From NCBI GenBank assembly GCA_014773175.1, contig VXCM01000804.1, positions 68,616 through 132,615 on the forward strand: 64,000 nucleotides of DNA, read 5' to 3'. The stretch is from Lucifuga dentata (lineage: Eukaryota > Chordata > Actinopteri > Ophidiiformes > Bythitidae). Position numbers and translations under genes: made by a program. Every line of letters starts with the position of its first letter. Within the stretch, counting starts at the first letter, position 1. Shown here one piece after another: positions 1 to 18,338 of the stretch. The notes beneath the pieces are model-generated. The model saw only the letters and a program-made list of their open reading frames with translations, was not told where the DNA came from and searched no databases.

Positions 1-135
1 TAACAATGCAGTAAAGCCATGAAGCTACGCATTACTTCCACTTTATAATTGATAATAATTAATGTTATTGTCCTGAGACTCTCAGGGTTGAAGAGTTAAA
101 CTATCTTTTAAAACTTTGTTGATTCTCTTTGACAG

Positions 136-4981
<4,846 letters not shown>

Positions 4982-6530
4982 AAGCAACAGCTGAAAAACC
5001 ATTGACATCCAATATATGAAAAGATTGTTGTTTTTTTTTTTTTTTTTTTTTTTTTTTTGTTTTTTTTGTTCTAGCCTTCTCCCCTTTAATTTAAATTTGA
5101 CTTCTCTGTCTCTCACTCACTCTCACAGTGTGAAAGTTCAGACTGACATTTGTCTTCTGCTCTTAGAAGTTTATGAACAGATAAGCTCATGAATGTGTGC
5201 AGCTGGAATGACTTCGACACAGCTGGTTTGCAACCAGAAACATTATATACACACACTACTTCCTCTGTCCACGGGCCACAGCTTGTGACACAGGAAGTGA
5301 ACATCTAGACCACAGTTTGTGGCCTTGTATTGCCTGCGCAGTCGACTCCCAGAGTTTCCATAATGTGATACAAATCACTTCTGTGTACTGGGGGTTGTAC
5401 CATGAGTGTAGCCATTATATCTCCCCCCCCCCNCTTTTTTTTTTTGTCTTGTCACCACGTCGAAAAGGGCAGGGTTAAAGCTCTGTACATGGTGCAAAGT
5501 CCGTCACTGCAGAGGCAACCAGCCACACACTGATGTGCTGATATAAAAACAAACACATTTACCGTTCTGCCACTAGGGGCACCAGCCAAACCTACGGTGC
5601 TGGTTGTGGGTGTAAAACAGGTCTTTTCTTTATGTTTTGCCAGTTTGGGGTTGATCTCTGAATTCAGTGTTTAGTGTGTTGAGACAAATGGATTTTTCTC
5701 AGCCAGCATTGGGTTATTGAAATACTTTTGCATCTATAAATACAGATAATGATAGCTATAATAACAACTTCAGTAAAAGCAGTGGAGCATTCCTTTAACT
5801 ATCAGAATGTCTTGAGAGAGCAGAGCGCATACAGTATGTGTGTGTCCACTCTTGAGTATGGACACTGCTGACATGGCCTCACTCCCTTTCATCCTGCACT
5901 TCCTTAATCTGTAACAGGAAGTCCCCCCCCCCCCNCCCCCCCCCCCTTCCTGTCGATGTGCCTTGTCTTTTGGAGGAAAACAGAAATGCTTGGCTTAGCT
6001 TCCTGCAGCCTTATTCCATAACACTGCAGTTTACATTTTAGGAGAGAAAAGAAAATGTGTTATATACTTACGACAGTTCACATGTTACTCAAGTTGGGTT
6101 TTTTTTTCCTTTTGTACATTAAAGCCAAAAAGTCACTAAATCAGTTGCTCCCTTCAGCCATTGCCGAACATGTATTCGCTCTGTCCCACTACTCCTACAG
6201 GAGAACTTTTTTCTTTTTATCCAGATTTTGGAGTTTTATATGAAGGTAACAGCACTGTAAGAAAGAATCTTCGAGTTTTGGACTGGGCCATGAATTATGT
6301 CATTTACTTCCTTTTGCTTTCCACGCCCCAATTTTCAATCAGCCTCAAATCTTGTTCACTTTTTGTTTTCTTATCACATGATATATAATATATGTGTGTG
6401 TTCTATAGCACCTATTCTTTGCCTTTTGGTCATTGAGATACTATTTTATGTATAGAAGTATTTGCAATACAATGTAACTCAGAAAGAGAAGCAAAAATTC
6501 TGTTTGATTTATTAAAGAAATATTTGTACT
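4982..6530 (+). other. Probable snx9 3' UTR
   Basis: No exon or credible ORF follows the snx9 stop. The stretch is T-rich, with a long T run at about 5028-5070 and C runs interrupted by N at 5433 and 5935. Possible poly(A) signals are ATTAAA near 6118 and at 6511-6516; a further AATAAA lies at 6973-6978. The end of the UTR is an inference, since no cleavage site can be read directly. Confidence 0.45.
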
Positions 6531-7980
6531 CTTTGGGACTACATATATATTTCTTTGAGTATGTGTGTGAGTGTGTAGGTCAAGAGTTTACAACATACTC
6601 TTACTTGATCACAGTAAAGCCTTTATTCCCTTTAGCAGTTTCTTATGGAGAGATGGAAAGGAATGAGAATGAGTCGGCCGCCTGTGTGAAGCGTCAAAGA
6701 GTGTGTTTGTGCAAGCTTGTGGTGGAGGAAGTGAAAGAGCCTTTTCAATCTGCATTCAGTTTGCAGTGCCATCAGGTGCAGCTGGATGTGTAGTCTATAT
6801 AAAGTAGTCTGACGAGAATTTTTACACAAACCAAACAACACATCATGTACATTATTTATAGATTGTGTGTGATTTGTGTTCACTACCTTTAGTAGATCTT
6901 TATCATGGCTTTGCCCTCACATTTCACCCTAATCAAATGGATTGGATTCAGAGAATGAAAATTAAGCTTAAAAATAAAAACAATCATACCCAGTATATAA
7001 TGGCATTTTAGTGAATGTTATAAGTAACATATTGAAATGGTAGTAAAATGAATGGCATATCGTGTGACCTATGACTTTACATCTGGCTGACACATGCCTG
7101 CTATATTTACACATACCTGCCAATATGCTAAAGGTCTGTGGAAACCCCTGTTGAATTTGAATGCCAGTAACACTAAATGGATGCTATAGATAAATATCAT
7201 TGTGGACCCACACTTCAATATAGTGAAATAGTGTGATCAGAGACACTATATAGTTGATTTCCCTTTATTGTACAATATACAATATATGTATACATCTTAA
7301 ACATCTTTATCTGAGGCTACTGTGAGTCAGTGGCAATTATATCAAAGTGCTGGAGTCAATATCTAGTTGACTTATGCCACAATATTTGAGTAAATAAGAT
7401 ATCATCTTTTAGGAAATCACATAATTGGCTGAATTAAGGTTGACTGAAAATAGCATAATAGAGTAATCATAAGTGATACTGTATATGCAATGAATACACA
7501 TCGTATGCAGAACATTTGATTCGCATTCTCTTGTACTCTGCTAGCCATGTCTGCCTCCCCTCAGTGGTTGGCAGAAACCTGAGGTTTTCCCATTTTGTCA
7601 ACAAATAATTTCCTCCTTTTCCTGGCTGAGTAGCTAATAAAGTGTCAAACTAAAGGTATAAAGTAGAAAAAAGTCCATGTTTCAAATTGATTGCTACAGT
7701 AAAAAGTTTGTTTCCAAAAATATGGAGCAGAAAATGTGCCTACTCAGTACTTAGGGGAATATTGTGTGTACCAGCCATATTTGCACTCTGCTGAAAAATA
7801 GAGTTGTCATTTCCAGAAACTGCTCATTACATTATTGCCTTTCACTTCCATCTTGATGAGCTCAGAATTTAAAAGTGATCAAATGACATCATCATCACTA
7901 TGGTTCCCATAACATTGTTCCAAGATGACCATGTCATCCTGATTGCCTCAGGATCCTTCCCGTTTCGTGGTAATGGTCAA
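6531..7980. other. Tail-to-tail spacer between snx9 and the fibrinogen-like gene
   Basis: AT-rich, with no exon-like or conserved coding segment on either strand. The right part is probably the 3' UTR of the minus-strand fibrinogen-like gene; TTTATT at 7264-7269 (AATAAA on the minus strand) is a candidate poly(A) signal. I see no RNA gene or transposon. Confidence 0.4.
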
Positions 7981-10900
7981 TCAGGGTGACATATGGGTTC
8001 GGAAGCTGCGTGGGCGGATCATCATGCTGACTCTGCGAAGAGAGTAATAGTCAGTGTCTTTCCAGGAGTACCAAACGATCCCATCAGGACCCAGAGGACC
8101 CCGCAGTTTTGGGGTGTAAAGCCCTCCCTACAAGATAAGAAAATAGTAAATGCTCATGATTTTAAAGTGAAACACAAGAGGCCATCTGGTTATCCTTACC
8201 CTGTAGTAGACACCATTAAGGTTGGCGTAGAAACACTGATTGTACCACCAACCACCATGGGAGATCTCAGCACAGATGTTGCCACTGTCAGGGGTACTGA
8301 AGCCCTGCTTGTCGTGGTACCAGCTGAAAGAGTCCTGCACCGTGCCGCTGAAGCCCGACACATGGAGACGGTACTGATGGTCTTCATTGTCCACACTGCC
8401 AAACATGCAAAAGAACAGTGGGGCAAGACACACATGCTTGTGTTGGGCGGCCACATTGAAAAAACCTTTCTTTATGTTTCATAATCATGATAGCACTGTG
8501 CAGGTCAACATGTGTGTTGGTCTACATGTGTGCGAGCAGCAAGCATTTGTGCACCTGTGCATGCCACCCACCTGAAGCTCTGGTAGAGGGCGTGTTTGTG
8601 CTTGTTGCTCCAGTCCTCCAGGTCGATGTGGAGGTTATAGTCTCCCTGGGTGCTCAGGTCATGTATGTGGTCATTGCCCAGCCAGAACTCTGAGTACAGG
8701 TCACCAAAACCATCCCTGTAGTACCTCCAAGTCCGGTCGAAACTCACTGAAACCGTCAACTTGCCGCTGGATCACAGTCCAGCCACCACCTAAAGAAAAA
8801 GGAAAGGATTGCACTGGTAACCTCTAGTTGGTTGGATCCTGCTTATGGACGCCAAGGCAGAGCAGGGGCTTGCCAGAAAGAGGTTTGATATGCTAAGTCC
8901 CAATGCCACTTTCCTGTTATGTGTTAAAATGTGTGCATGTTCATCTGCTTATAGATGCATTTGACTCACCATCGGTGTCCATATCACAGTAGACTGTTAC
9001 AGGCATGCCTGCCAGTGACGGAACCACTGTGTAGAGACCTGACCTCCTCACTCCATTGTAGTAGATAGAGGCACAGTCTATGGGACATACATGCTGAATC
9101 TCTAAGAAAACAAAAAATGAGACAGTATTAGGTAGGTAGTCAGAGAGAGTCAACAAGGGGAGTTTAGCCCCCTCTGCTGGGCAATTTTATACCTTTCTAA
9201 TAGAAGTAGTGTTTATGTGCGGACTTGTGAATGTGTGTTGGTTTGCATCTGTATCTCTGAATGTGTATACCTGGGTGCAGGGCTTCTTGAGCACTCATCA
9301 GAGAGTTGGGACGGACAATGTTGATCAAACACCCAGGGCTTCTTTTCACTCTCTCCATCAAAACTGTCAAGTTATGGATCTGGTTCTATGGAGAAAGACA
9401 GAGAGTCAAACTATCATTAACCTTATGCCTAAACCACTGGTAAAGAAAGAGAATAATTTGTGATGCAGCCATGCAGTTTACCTGGAGGTCTAAGATGAGA
9501 GTACCCTGTAAGTGCAGCAGGGTAGTGGCTTCAGTATAATGAACCTCCAGCTCATGAAAGCAATGCTCCAAGGAGGTGTTCACATGGTTCCTCTCTTCTC
9601 TCTGATACCATGCACAAATCATAAGTAGATGCATAATATAGCAGGATTCTTACTCGAAAAGTTATCAACTAATTTTTATGAAACTTGGTGGAAGGGTGGT
9701 GCATGGTCCAGCAAAGAATCCATAACATTTTGGTCACAGTCACAACCAAAGGATAATTTCATTGCAAGATTTAAGTATTTCTGGATGTTTTTGTGAGTTT
9801 CTTACCACAGCCTCAAGAAAATGAGGCATATTTATCTCATGATAGACCACCAATAATTTTGTTCAGATCTGGTTAAATACTACTGTTTCTTATTAAATAA
9901 AGCAATTAAGTCCTATTATTATCATAGTTTCTTTCTTGTTAAGCCGATATATTATTGGGACAAAAACTTTTTCTGGACTTGTTTGGCCTTGGTAGAAGAA
10001 TGAACTCTAATAACCCTTCTGGTTATAGATTTGAATGTCTGTACTCAACTGTGAATATGTTTTAAAATTGTAATATTTAAAAACCTTTTTTGGCATATTT
10101 TCATTTATTTTTGTTGGTCGTACCTCTTCTCAGGACTGTGTGAGTACATACAGAGTGTTCTTGAGACACATCACCCTGACTATTCTGATAGATTTGTTGT
10201 ATCTGTTAATATGAGAAACAATACCTCCTTTAAATACATGGTAGTGTGGCCTCAGCAAACTCCCAGCATGGCTCCAGCTAACCGTAACTCCCCTTACCTC
10301 ACACCATGAAACGTGCACAGTTTCCATGATCAGCACAGTAGCCCTAGCTACCATCCACCACTGACAACACAGCTGAGAATACGAGTTTGTAGCATTACCT
10401 GAGACGCACAAGGCAACACATGGAAGAGTTGGAGGCTAATCCTGTTAGTGATGACAGTCAAGGTCATGCTGGGGTGAATCAGCTAGATGACCAGGTACCA
10501 TGTTACAGAGCAGAATAACAAATAATGTATTTTCTTGGACTAGAGAGAACCAAGTGTCATAACTGAGCCATTTAACACCAATTCATCAATAGTATATACA
10601 AAAACTGAAGGAAAATAATCAATCCTGTTCAAGTCTTTGACAAAATATTTAAGTCTGGTGTGAACTCTTAACCAAGGGGCTCTGAACAAAGAAAAAACTA
10701 AAATGAAGTTAATATTTAACAAAAGCATGACTCTGATTAGGTATATTCAGTATCATACAGAGGAAGTTTACATTTCATATGTGAAGTGGCTGAAGTGAGT
10801 TTTATTAAATGTTTTGTCTGGGAAAATGGAAGTAATCCAGTTGAAACAACGTTCAACCAGTGTCCAGGTCAAAGCAAAGACTCAAAGCAGTTGACAGGAT

Positions 10901-12269
10901 TTCTGCTGTTAGTTGACCCAGGTCTGCTAAGCAGATATGGAAATCTCACCTGCAGCTCAAGAACTTTGATGCGGTGGCAGTGGTTCCTCAGCTCCTCCTG
11001 CAGCTCAGAGATTGTCTCCTTCAGTGCCACAATCTGCTGTTTTCTCTCTTTGTTTTCATGCAACCAGTATGATACCTCATCTGTGCATCGAAACATATCT
11101 GGGCATCTCTGCTCGTCCAGATGAGGCAGTGTGGCCACCAGCCAACACATCCCATTGTCCATCACCTGTGAAGAAGAACAAGGATCAACAACATCCGCCA
11201 ACTTTTTGACAGGCAGGAAATAGCATGCAGGTTGTGTAGGTGCTCGAGTGTAAAAAAAAAATAACCCAGTTGTGGAAGTTTTTCTCCGGCAAATTGAGTA
11301 GTTGAGTTTCCAGTCTTCTGGTTCACTGCAGCATCTGTCAGATTCAGTACATTCGTTTTGGTCTGCAGCTGTCCTGTGCTTATCAGGGTCCTGGTTTTCC
11401 TGCTGCGCCAGCTGGTGGCTTAAGGCCCATCTGGATATCATGACTGTCCATTCAGGTAACAATAAACTAAGATGTACTGAACAGGTATCACTGATCTCAT
11501 CCTTACGAACCAGCCTGTACAGAATGAATATTAAATCATCAAATCCTCTGGATTTAATGAGATTATCTGGGTTTTGTTTTGTTTTTTTTTTGCCTTAATT
11601 TTCTCTGCTGTCATTTTACAGTTTTATTTTTGTATATCTTTTTATGATTTTATTCCTGTGCATCTCCTGCATCACCTTTTTTAAAACTTATTTTAATGAA
11701 TTGCAGCCATAAAATGAATGCTGGTTTTTTTTTTTGTTTTTTTTTGTTTTTTTTGTATCACATCTGTTCACACTTTAGTTCCATATTCCACATTTTTGTG
11801 CTATTTGCCTAATTTACTTTAGTGTTGCAACCATATACATTTTGTAAAATATGTGTACAATATGCAATAGTTACCTAGTTTAACACTGACGTGTGTGTTG
11901 GATGATTATGTAATACATTGTGCTTGTGATTTTTCACAATATCTATAAATATACTTGGAAATGGAACATGATTCTGAGTCCAGCAGAGCTGCAATGCTCC
12001 TTTATTTAGCCAGCATATAATTGCATTAGGAGGAAATGTCAGGCTGTAATAACTACTGGTACCTTAACAGTACTGCAGTGGCTTGTTCTTGGTAATATTT
12101 TGATGATATGTACAGCAAATACCTGGTTAGTGTATTCCCCACACTGGGAACCCCCTCCAATGCGCTGAGTGGTTGTGTTCAGGTTATCTGCGTGAGCCTC
12201 TGGTGCCAAAATGATGAGGATACAGAGAGCAGAGCAGATGCAGGGGTTGGATGAAGATAGGACAGACAT
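7981..12269 (-). CDS. Secreted coiled-coil + fibrinogen C-terminal domain protein (angiopoietin-like/fibrinogen-like), with an internal frameshift
   Basis: Eight exons on the minus strand: 12123-12269, 10950-11165, 9482-9601, 9271-9385, 8970-9101, 8572-8789, 8200-8395, 7981-8127, all with GT/AG borders. The expected product is about 429 residues. It begins with a signal peptide (MSVLSSSNPC, hydrophobic core, probable cut after AHA). A Cys-containing segment follows (MCWLVATLPHL, residues about 50-75), then heptad-rich coil (KETISELQEELRNHCHRIKV). From about residue 204 there is a fibrinogen C-terminal domain: CDMDTDGGGWTVIQR, DGFGDLYSEFWLGNDHIHDL, HGGWWYNQC, ANLNGVYYRGG and a C-terminal MMIRP. 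N-glycosylation sequons occur at NTT, NTS and NLT. One extra A in the run at 8750-8752 shifts the frame at the start of exon 6; the downstream sequence reads perfectly in the other frame. The family is clear, but the tail resembles FGL1/FGL2 and ANGPTL proteins without matching one, so I give no symbol. Either an assembly error or a recent pseudogene. Confidence 0.85.
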
Positions 12270-12400
12270 GGCTGCCAGGTGGTTAGTGTGCCCCTGCTTT
12301 ATCGGTGAGAGTGGGGATGGGACACAGGAGTATATGCTTCTCCCTCTGAGGCTCTGTTGACTCTCCCTGTAGGGGGGACATCATAAAAAAAAAAAAATGG
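12270..12400 (-). promoter_or_regulatory. Upstream region of the fibrinogen-like gene
   Basis: This is the sequence directly 5' of the minus-strand start codon. It contains an AT-rich box (GCATATACT on the minus strand, near 12331-12340) roughly 65-70 bases before the ATG, which could be a weak TATA-like element. The start codon was chosen because it begins a signal peptide and the first donor site is in the right phase. No transcription start can be read from sequence alone. Confidence 0.2.
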
Positions 12401-12485
12401 CTGTAGATTATCAAAATAAAGTGCTATGTGATTCATTGAGACATTCATCAGGGTCAATGAAAGAAGTACTCAAATCCTTTACTTA

Positions 12486-12616
12486 CATTAGAGTAACTGA
12501 ATACACACACACACACACACACACATACACACACACACACACACACAAATNCATTAGAGTAACTGAATACACACACACACACACACACACATACACACAC
12601 ACACACACACACAAAT
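12486..12616. repeat. CA microsatellite, falsely duplicated around an N
   Basis: The segment beginning CATTAGAGTAACTGAATA and running through the CA array to ACACAAAT occurs twice without a mismatch, separated only by the N at 12551. This is most likely one locus assembled twice. Confidence 0.8.
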
Positions 12617-13814
12617 GCTCAGATGCATCAATATTCAAGCTTAATAGGCAGATAGTCTTCAGGTTTCATAAATTTATCACATCATGTCTCTGTCACGTGG
12701 ACTATAATATACAGTATAAAATACACCTTTTATATTTTAATGGACAGCAACAGTATATAACATAGCAGCTATTATTATTTGCAGTAAATTGGCCTCTATT
12801 AGCAAAACTTTCACTTAATATGCTGCAGCAGTCGTAGGAAAAGTGTTTTACTCACCCCAGCCAGACAACCTCCACCCACATTCCTGGCCTGTTTCAGGCC
12901 AAGACATTCTCTCCATTTCCTTCGCTCTTTCTCTTCCCGTAACACTTTGTCTCTATGTACCTCATGCTGCTTTCTCTCTCTCCCCCCCCCCTACTTTGTC
13001 TTTTCTTCACTTGTTTTCTCACTCTCCCTCTCTCTTGCTTTCGTTCTGGTCCTCAGAATGCATAGTAGACATGTTAGTCCCATAATCCACCTCTAAGAGG
13101 ATTCAAAAAGAGTGAAGGATGGAGGGAGGCAGATAAATAGGGTAGTGGTAATAAAATTACAGCTGAGATTGAGACATGATGGGAAGAGGCAGAAAAATAT
13201 TTACTATTTTTTTATAGTTTTTATTTGTGAGTTGTATTCATTTATTTATTATTTCTATTAAATCATAGATGTTCCGTCTTTACTGATTGCAACAAATACC
13301 TCTGCAATAGACAGTGAACTGCAATGAATATTGTGAGGAATGATCTGATATGATACAGTTACAAAGGGCAGTTTGTTCTATTTGTTGTATATACAGAGCC
13401 AGATTTTGGAAGTGGAATAGAGGAAAAAGAGAGATGGAGGCAGTACATGGCTGGTAATTTAATGCATGTATTTATTACATACATCAGCAAACCCTTCACA
13501 TACATTGGCCTATATAATATCACCTCCAGCTACAGTAATCCTGCTCAAAGCCAGTGGTAATGAAGGCGGATGTGAGTGGGAGTATGACAGGTGCTGATCC
13601 TATTACAGTAACCAAGCTGCTCATCATTATGGCTCCACTCTGCCTCCTCACTACATAGTTTTTCACACTAGATGTGTTCTTAGTTATAAAGAAATCAGGT
13701 GGCTCATGGAAGTCCAATTATTTCTTATGCTATTCATAAAGTAGCAGCGATCCAGAACCTATACTGTCTACTGTATGTGCAGTCCGTTTTTTAATTGCTT
13801 ACAGAGTGCAAAAG

Positions 13815-13877
13815 CTTGTATTATGCCAGTCCTGCCTTAACCAGTTACTTGTATTATGCCAGTCCTGCCTTAACCAG
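13815..13877. repeat. Two-copy tandem duplication, 33 bp period
   Basis: The unit beginning CTTGTATTATGCCAGTCCTG occurs at 13815-13844 and again at 13848-13877 with no mismatch across 30 bases. There is no N between the copies, so this is probably a genuine short duplication. Confidence 0.85.
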
Positions 13878-14376
13878 CTCTCTTATTCTTTGTTCCTTAA
13901 GTTCTGTCCTGCTATTTTTCAAAGGGTGCAGCTGTCAAACAGCCTCAGGATTTTGCACATCACACAGATTGTTTCACTTTGCCATCACTGATTTAATACC
14001 TGTCAGGAATGTAAAATGACATTTATAGCCTGCTGGGTCTATTAAAAGTAGATTTTGTGTGCAGCTCTGTTAATCCCTCTCTGCTGTTTGGATATGAAAG
14101 AAATGTCAGGCCACATGGTGGCACCATGCAGTAACTTAAATGCCCACTGGCCTGGAGTGCAGTGATAATGTTTTTCTCATTGATGTGCAATCACAGAGCA
14201 ATCACACAACAGAGTTTGACAAGTGGGGAAAGACTTTGCTGTTGGGTTTTCAAGCCAGAGAAGAGCTCAAGGGCTAAAGAAATGAATGGAGCAAGCCAGA
14301 GACAAGCATTAGCGTCATAAGAAATATTAATGCAGAAAGACCAAGGGATAATGAGAAGTTCTGCAATATCACAGGT

Positions 14377-14409
<33 letters not shown>

Positions 14410-15882
14410 AAGAGAGATGCTGGTTATCTCACACCAGACCAAGCTAGGCTGTTCAGACCTCCAATGCATATCAGCAGATCACAAATTATATTTATTAATT
14501 AATTTTAGAACAGACTATTTATTATCAAATCAGGGATTTTTTTTTTTTTTAAATAAGACATTCTTGTTCTTTCATTCTTCTCCATGTCACCAGTTTACAC
14601 ATGTTCTCACTGAGCTTCCATAGTTTGTTTTATTAAGATTTTTTTTTATTTATTTCTGAAAACCAAGATCAGTTATAATTTATATTTTAATTTCAAAAGC
14701 AAAAAGTATAAAGTTATGGTGGTAACAGCTGAAATAAATAATGTTCAGTGAAGACAGGTTTCATTTATTTTTGAGTCATAATGATTTATGTTTCAGTTAT
14801 TCGTCAAATGGCATTTAATCAATACTTAGTTTTCTTATTGATATTCAGTGACTAGAGGGCACTAAAACGCTATATCACGCATTGTTTTTGAGAAATTGGT
14901 GTTAACTTTCACTGTGTACCCTCTCTCTAAAAAATAAGCTTTACCCATCACTTAAATATATGCATAGTTACAGAAAAAAAAATTGTAATTCATTCATTTT
15001 GTTACAATTTTAGAATTGCAAACTTAATTTTAATGATCGGCATTGACACAATAATAACAATCACTTCAACTCATACTTATGACAAGTTTAAAATCAAATT
15101 TTTTAATGAAAGTTTTGATAAAAATCAAAAGTTAATTCATCTCACTCAAAATGGTTTTTGGGTCTATTTATGTTAGCACAATGCAAAAAGCTTGACACAA
15201 ACTATTGCACAGATTTTCTTTGTTGAGGCTGCACTTTATTTTTTACAGTGCATGCTGCTGGATCAGTTTTACCTCAAAATGTAAACCAGTTACTGTAAAT
15301 TAATAACTTTGAGCTTATTTAAAATTGTCATAATCATCATATGCATCATTAAATTACTATGTCACTGACAACATGCTGTATACTTACAGTAGGTGAACGC
15401 AGCTTACTTTCAACTGAAATCAAATGGAAATAATCGCATCTTTGTGAAAAAAAAGACAGATAAACATCTGTCATGATGTTAAGTGGTTTTTTTTAGGTAA
15501 AAAGATGAAGCTGAGTGATATGACAGGTTGACAGGTGGTGATGGTTCAAGGAGGAGAACAGATAAGCAAAGAAGAAAGGATGGAGGAAAGGGATGAAATG
15601 TATTTCTTTTCCTGAGTTGGGAGTATGAAAATACAATGTAAAGTGTTAATGTTAGTTTAAAAAAAAACAGTTTCTTTTTTCCTCACGTGTTACCTACAGA
15701 TCAGTTATCTTTATATAAGGCCAAATATCCATCACAGGGTAAAATAAAAGGTTACTAAGGTGTGAATTAGGTCTATGCTGCATGAAACCTCTGGGCATTA
15801 CCCAGATTTGCTCTAAATCAAGCTTTAAGAAATATAACTGATTCTTGGAAAATCAGAAACTCATATGTGCAAAGTGTGTGTG

Positions 15883-15885
<3 letters not shown>

Positions 15886-15924
<39 letters not shown>

Positions 15925-15925
15925 N

Positions 15926-15976
<51 letters not shown>
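15886..15976. repeat. Compound TG/GA microsatellite with N
   Basis: TG repeats run to about 15943 with an N at 15925, followed directly by GA repeats to 15976. True length is uncertain because of the N. Confidence 0.9.
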
Positions 15977-15978
<2 letters not shown>

Positions 15979-18086
15979 AATCAGTGACAACTGGAGAATC
16001 ATTGAATATTATTGAAGTTCCCAATAATTTGCAGCCTGCTCTCTATTTGTAAATACACAAAAATCTGATACCATATGAATATATAAAAGCTATATTTACC
16101 TGTCTTCCTAATATGTGTACAAATTCCCTCAAAACCCTCATCAAATTCATTTTAATCCTCTGTGTAATGCTCAGTTGGCATTTGCATGAATAGAATAGCC
16201 AGTGGCACTTTGATTGTTGACACTTTAATTAATAAATGAACAGTCAAACCTGAGGGAAGTCATGTAAGCTACTGCGTATCAAACCACAATGTCTCAGCAA
16301 AAGACTAATTTTTCTTATTTGTTATAAAAGTAAAATGAATCTCTTCTGGGCAGTTTCATTCCTGAAATAGCATGCTGTTCTCTCTGCACTGGCTCAGATG
16401 AATAATGGAGTCAGAGTGATGGGGTCCTTGTTAACAATAGAGAGAGGAAGTTGCAACTGAGCAGTTGTTCAAAAATGTAGACTATATATAGTGTCAGTTA
16501 CAGGAGAAATATTGACTTTGGCCTTTGATTAGTACTGGAATTGAGCTCTAAATTTGTAATGCCTAATTTTTATTTAAAAAATAGAAAACGTGTGCATGTT
16601 ACAGATGGAGTGGTAATTTCAAGTTCCTAGCAGACCACCAGCACAGTGATCTGCAGAATTAACCTATTGATTTCCAATAGGATATTTATAGCTCCTCTCT
16701 ACAGAGATCATGAGTCATGTCATCTGTCTGTGACACACTGAATGCAGTGAGAAGTCCTAAGTATCCATATCAATCAATAATTATTAATCAGTGCGTCACA
16801 TGTCTGTGCTTCACCTTGGATGGATATTTTTCTGGAGCTCATGTATTACACTGGGTAATTTATCATCAAAGTACAGCTGTATAGGTCATGTTTCAAGCTG
16901 TTTCACACACACAGGCACACATGCATACACACTGTCAAGCCAAAAGCCTTCATGCTTTAACAAATTTGAGGAGACACAACCAATCTGTTCAATTCATCAC
17001 TGCACTTTCCTCTGTATATCATTAAGCCTTATTATCTGAATGCACTACAGGACTTGAATTGATTGATAAAAACAGATTCAGCTGGAAGATCTTGGTCAAG
17101 GTAATATTAATCAGATACTTAAATTATGGAACTGATCATTTATGCAAATGGCCATAGTTAGATTTGTCAGAAATGGCTCAGCTCTTTGAGGGAGTTTTCA
17201 AAGAATCTGAGCAGTAACAAGGATTCCACTGAAAGAACTAATGATGTCAAACACACAGAAATCAGAGATACCTGAAAACCAAGAATTTGATTCTAGAAAA
17301 ATCAATAATAAAAAGCCCAACATGTGCACTTCTATGAATATGAATTGGATATACCAGCTGTTGCCAGTTAGATCTGATTTGTCAAGGAGCCATGAATGAA
17401 CCACCAGTGGAATAATAAAAAAATAACTGCATTTCCCTCCCTCAGCTATAGTTAATATTTATTTTTAATATATTTGGTTGAATACATTCATATGCAGTCT
17501 GACCAAAAGGTGTACCTGCAGGGGCGTAAAATATGTCTTCACTCCCAGTGACTTGTTTGAATATGAATAGTCAATAAGTGCTGCTTATTGCTAAGAGTAT
17601 TAGTTTTCTTGAAGTTTGGCAGGACTTCATATGGTGACTTGGTCATTGTAGCGTTTCTTTGCAGTGCATGAGTTGAAAAATTGAAGAGGAAATGAGACAT
17701 TTTGTTGTTTTTGTATTTGGAAATTGGAAAGACAGCATGAACAGAGCTAATTTAAGCACAGCGATGGTCATACAGGGACATTCTTGGCCCAGAGGCAGAC
17801 TTAATGACTTGGGAGCCCCAGGCACAGCTAGATATTGGGCTGTTTTCTCTGCATTTTCAAATCAGTGCTCTAAATGTGAACTATGGGGCCTCCCCACCAC
17901 TAAAATTTACGATTAAATGCATGGTGGCCCTCCAGAAAACTTCTCAGGGTTCTGGCCACATCTGTGCAATTTTCACACTAACTGAGCACATATTCAAAGA
18001 TGTACTGTAAGTCAGAATGAACGGGTGATTTTTATATCTAACTATAAAGACAGAAATCTCTGTCTGTCCATCTGTGGCCACCAATA

Positions 18087-18219
18087 TCTCTAGAACCTGG
18101 CACTGTATGAAGTTGAAATTCAGCAGATTCATTGCTCAGGACCCAAGGATGTNATCTCTAGAACCTGGCACTGTATGAAGTTGAAATTCAGCAGATTCAT
18201 TGCTCAGGACCCAAGGATG
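18087..18219. repeat. False duplication around N 18153
   Basis: The 66-base segment beginning ATCTCTAGAACCTGGCACTG and ending CCCAAGGATGT occurs immediately before and after the single N with no mismatch. Confidence 0.85.
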
Positions 18220-18338
18220 TGCCTGAAATTGTTGGATGAGTGGTTCTTGAATTGAGCTGTGCTGGTAAAAAATAGTCCACGCGGCAGGATACGCTTCAGG
18301 GGTGGTGGCAGGATATGCTCTGGATGTGGCAGCATACA

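Larger units (their letters stand above)
12620..18035. other. Gene-free spacer, left part
   Basis: I find no supported gene on either strand. It is AT-rich with T-runs near 14379-14405 and 14530, a short tandem duplication at 13815-13877, and a TG/GA microsatellite at 15886-15976. The ORFs present are short, lack splice context and resemble no family I know. Nothing here looks like a tRNA or other structured RNA. Confidence 0.5.

Noticed and set aside
8128..8456. Longer minus-strand frames running through the fibrinogen exon into introns
   Set aside because: Splice borders at 8200 and 8395 explain the coding part; the extensions read intron sequence.
10388..10496. Coding-like stretch on the + strand in a fibrinogen-like gene intron (ends in ...LDDQ before a GTACC)
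   Set aside because: Only about 35 codons, no convincing acceptor and no partner exon; may be a transposase remnant but too short to assign.
12486..12616. Direct repeats that might suggest a CRISPR-like or regulatory tandem array
   Set aside because: Only two copies, separated by a single N, the same pattern as six other gap joins in a vertebrate genome; it is an assembly artefact.
12397..12765. 122-codon frame reading through a CA array and an N
   Set aside because: Open only because CA repeats lack stops, and it is doubled by the assembly duplication at 12551.
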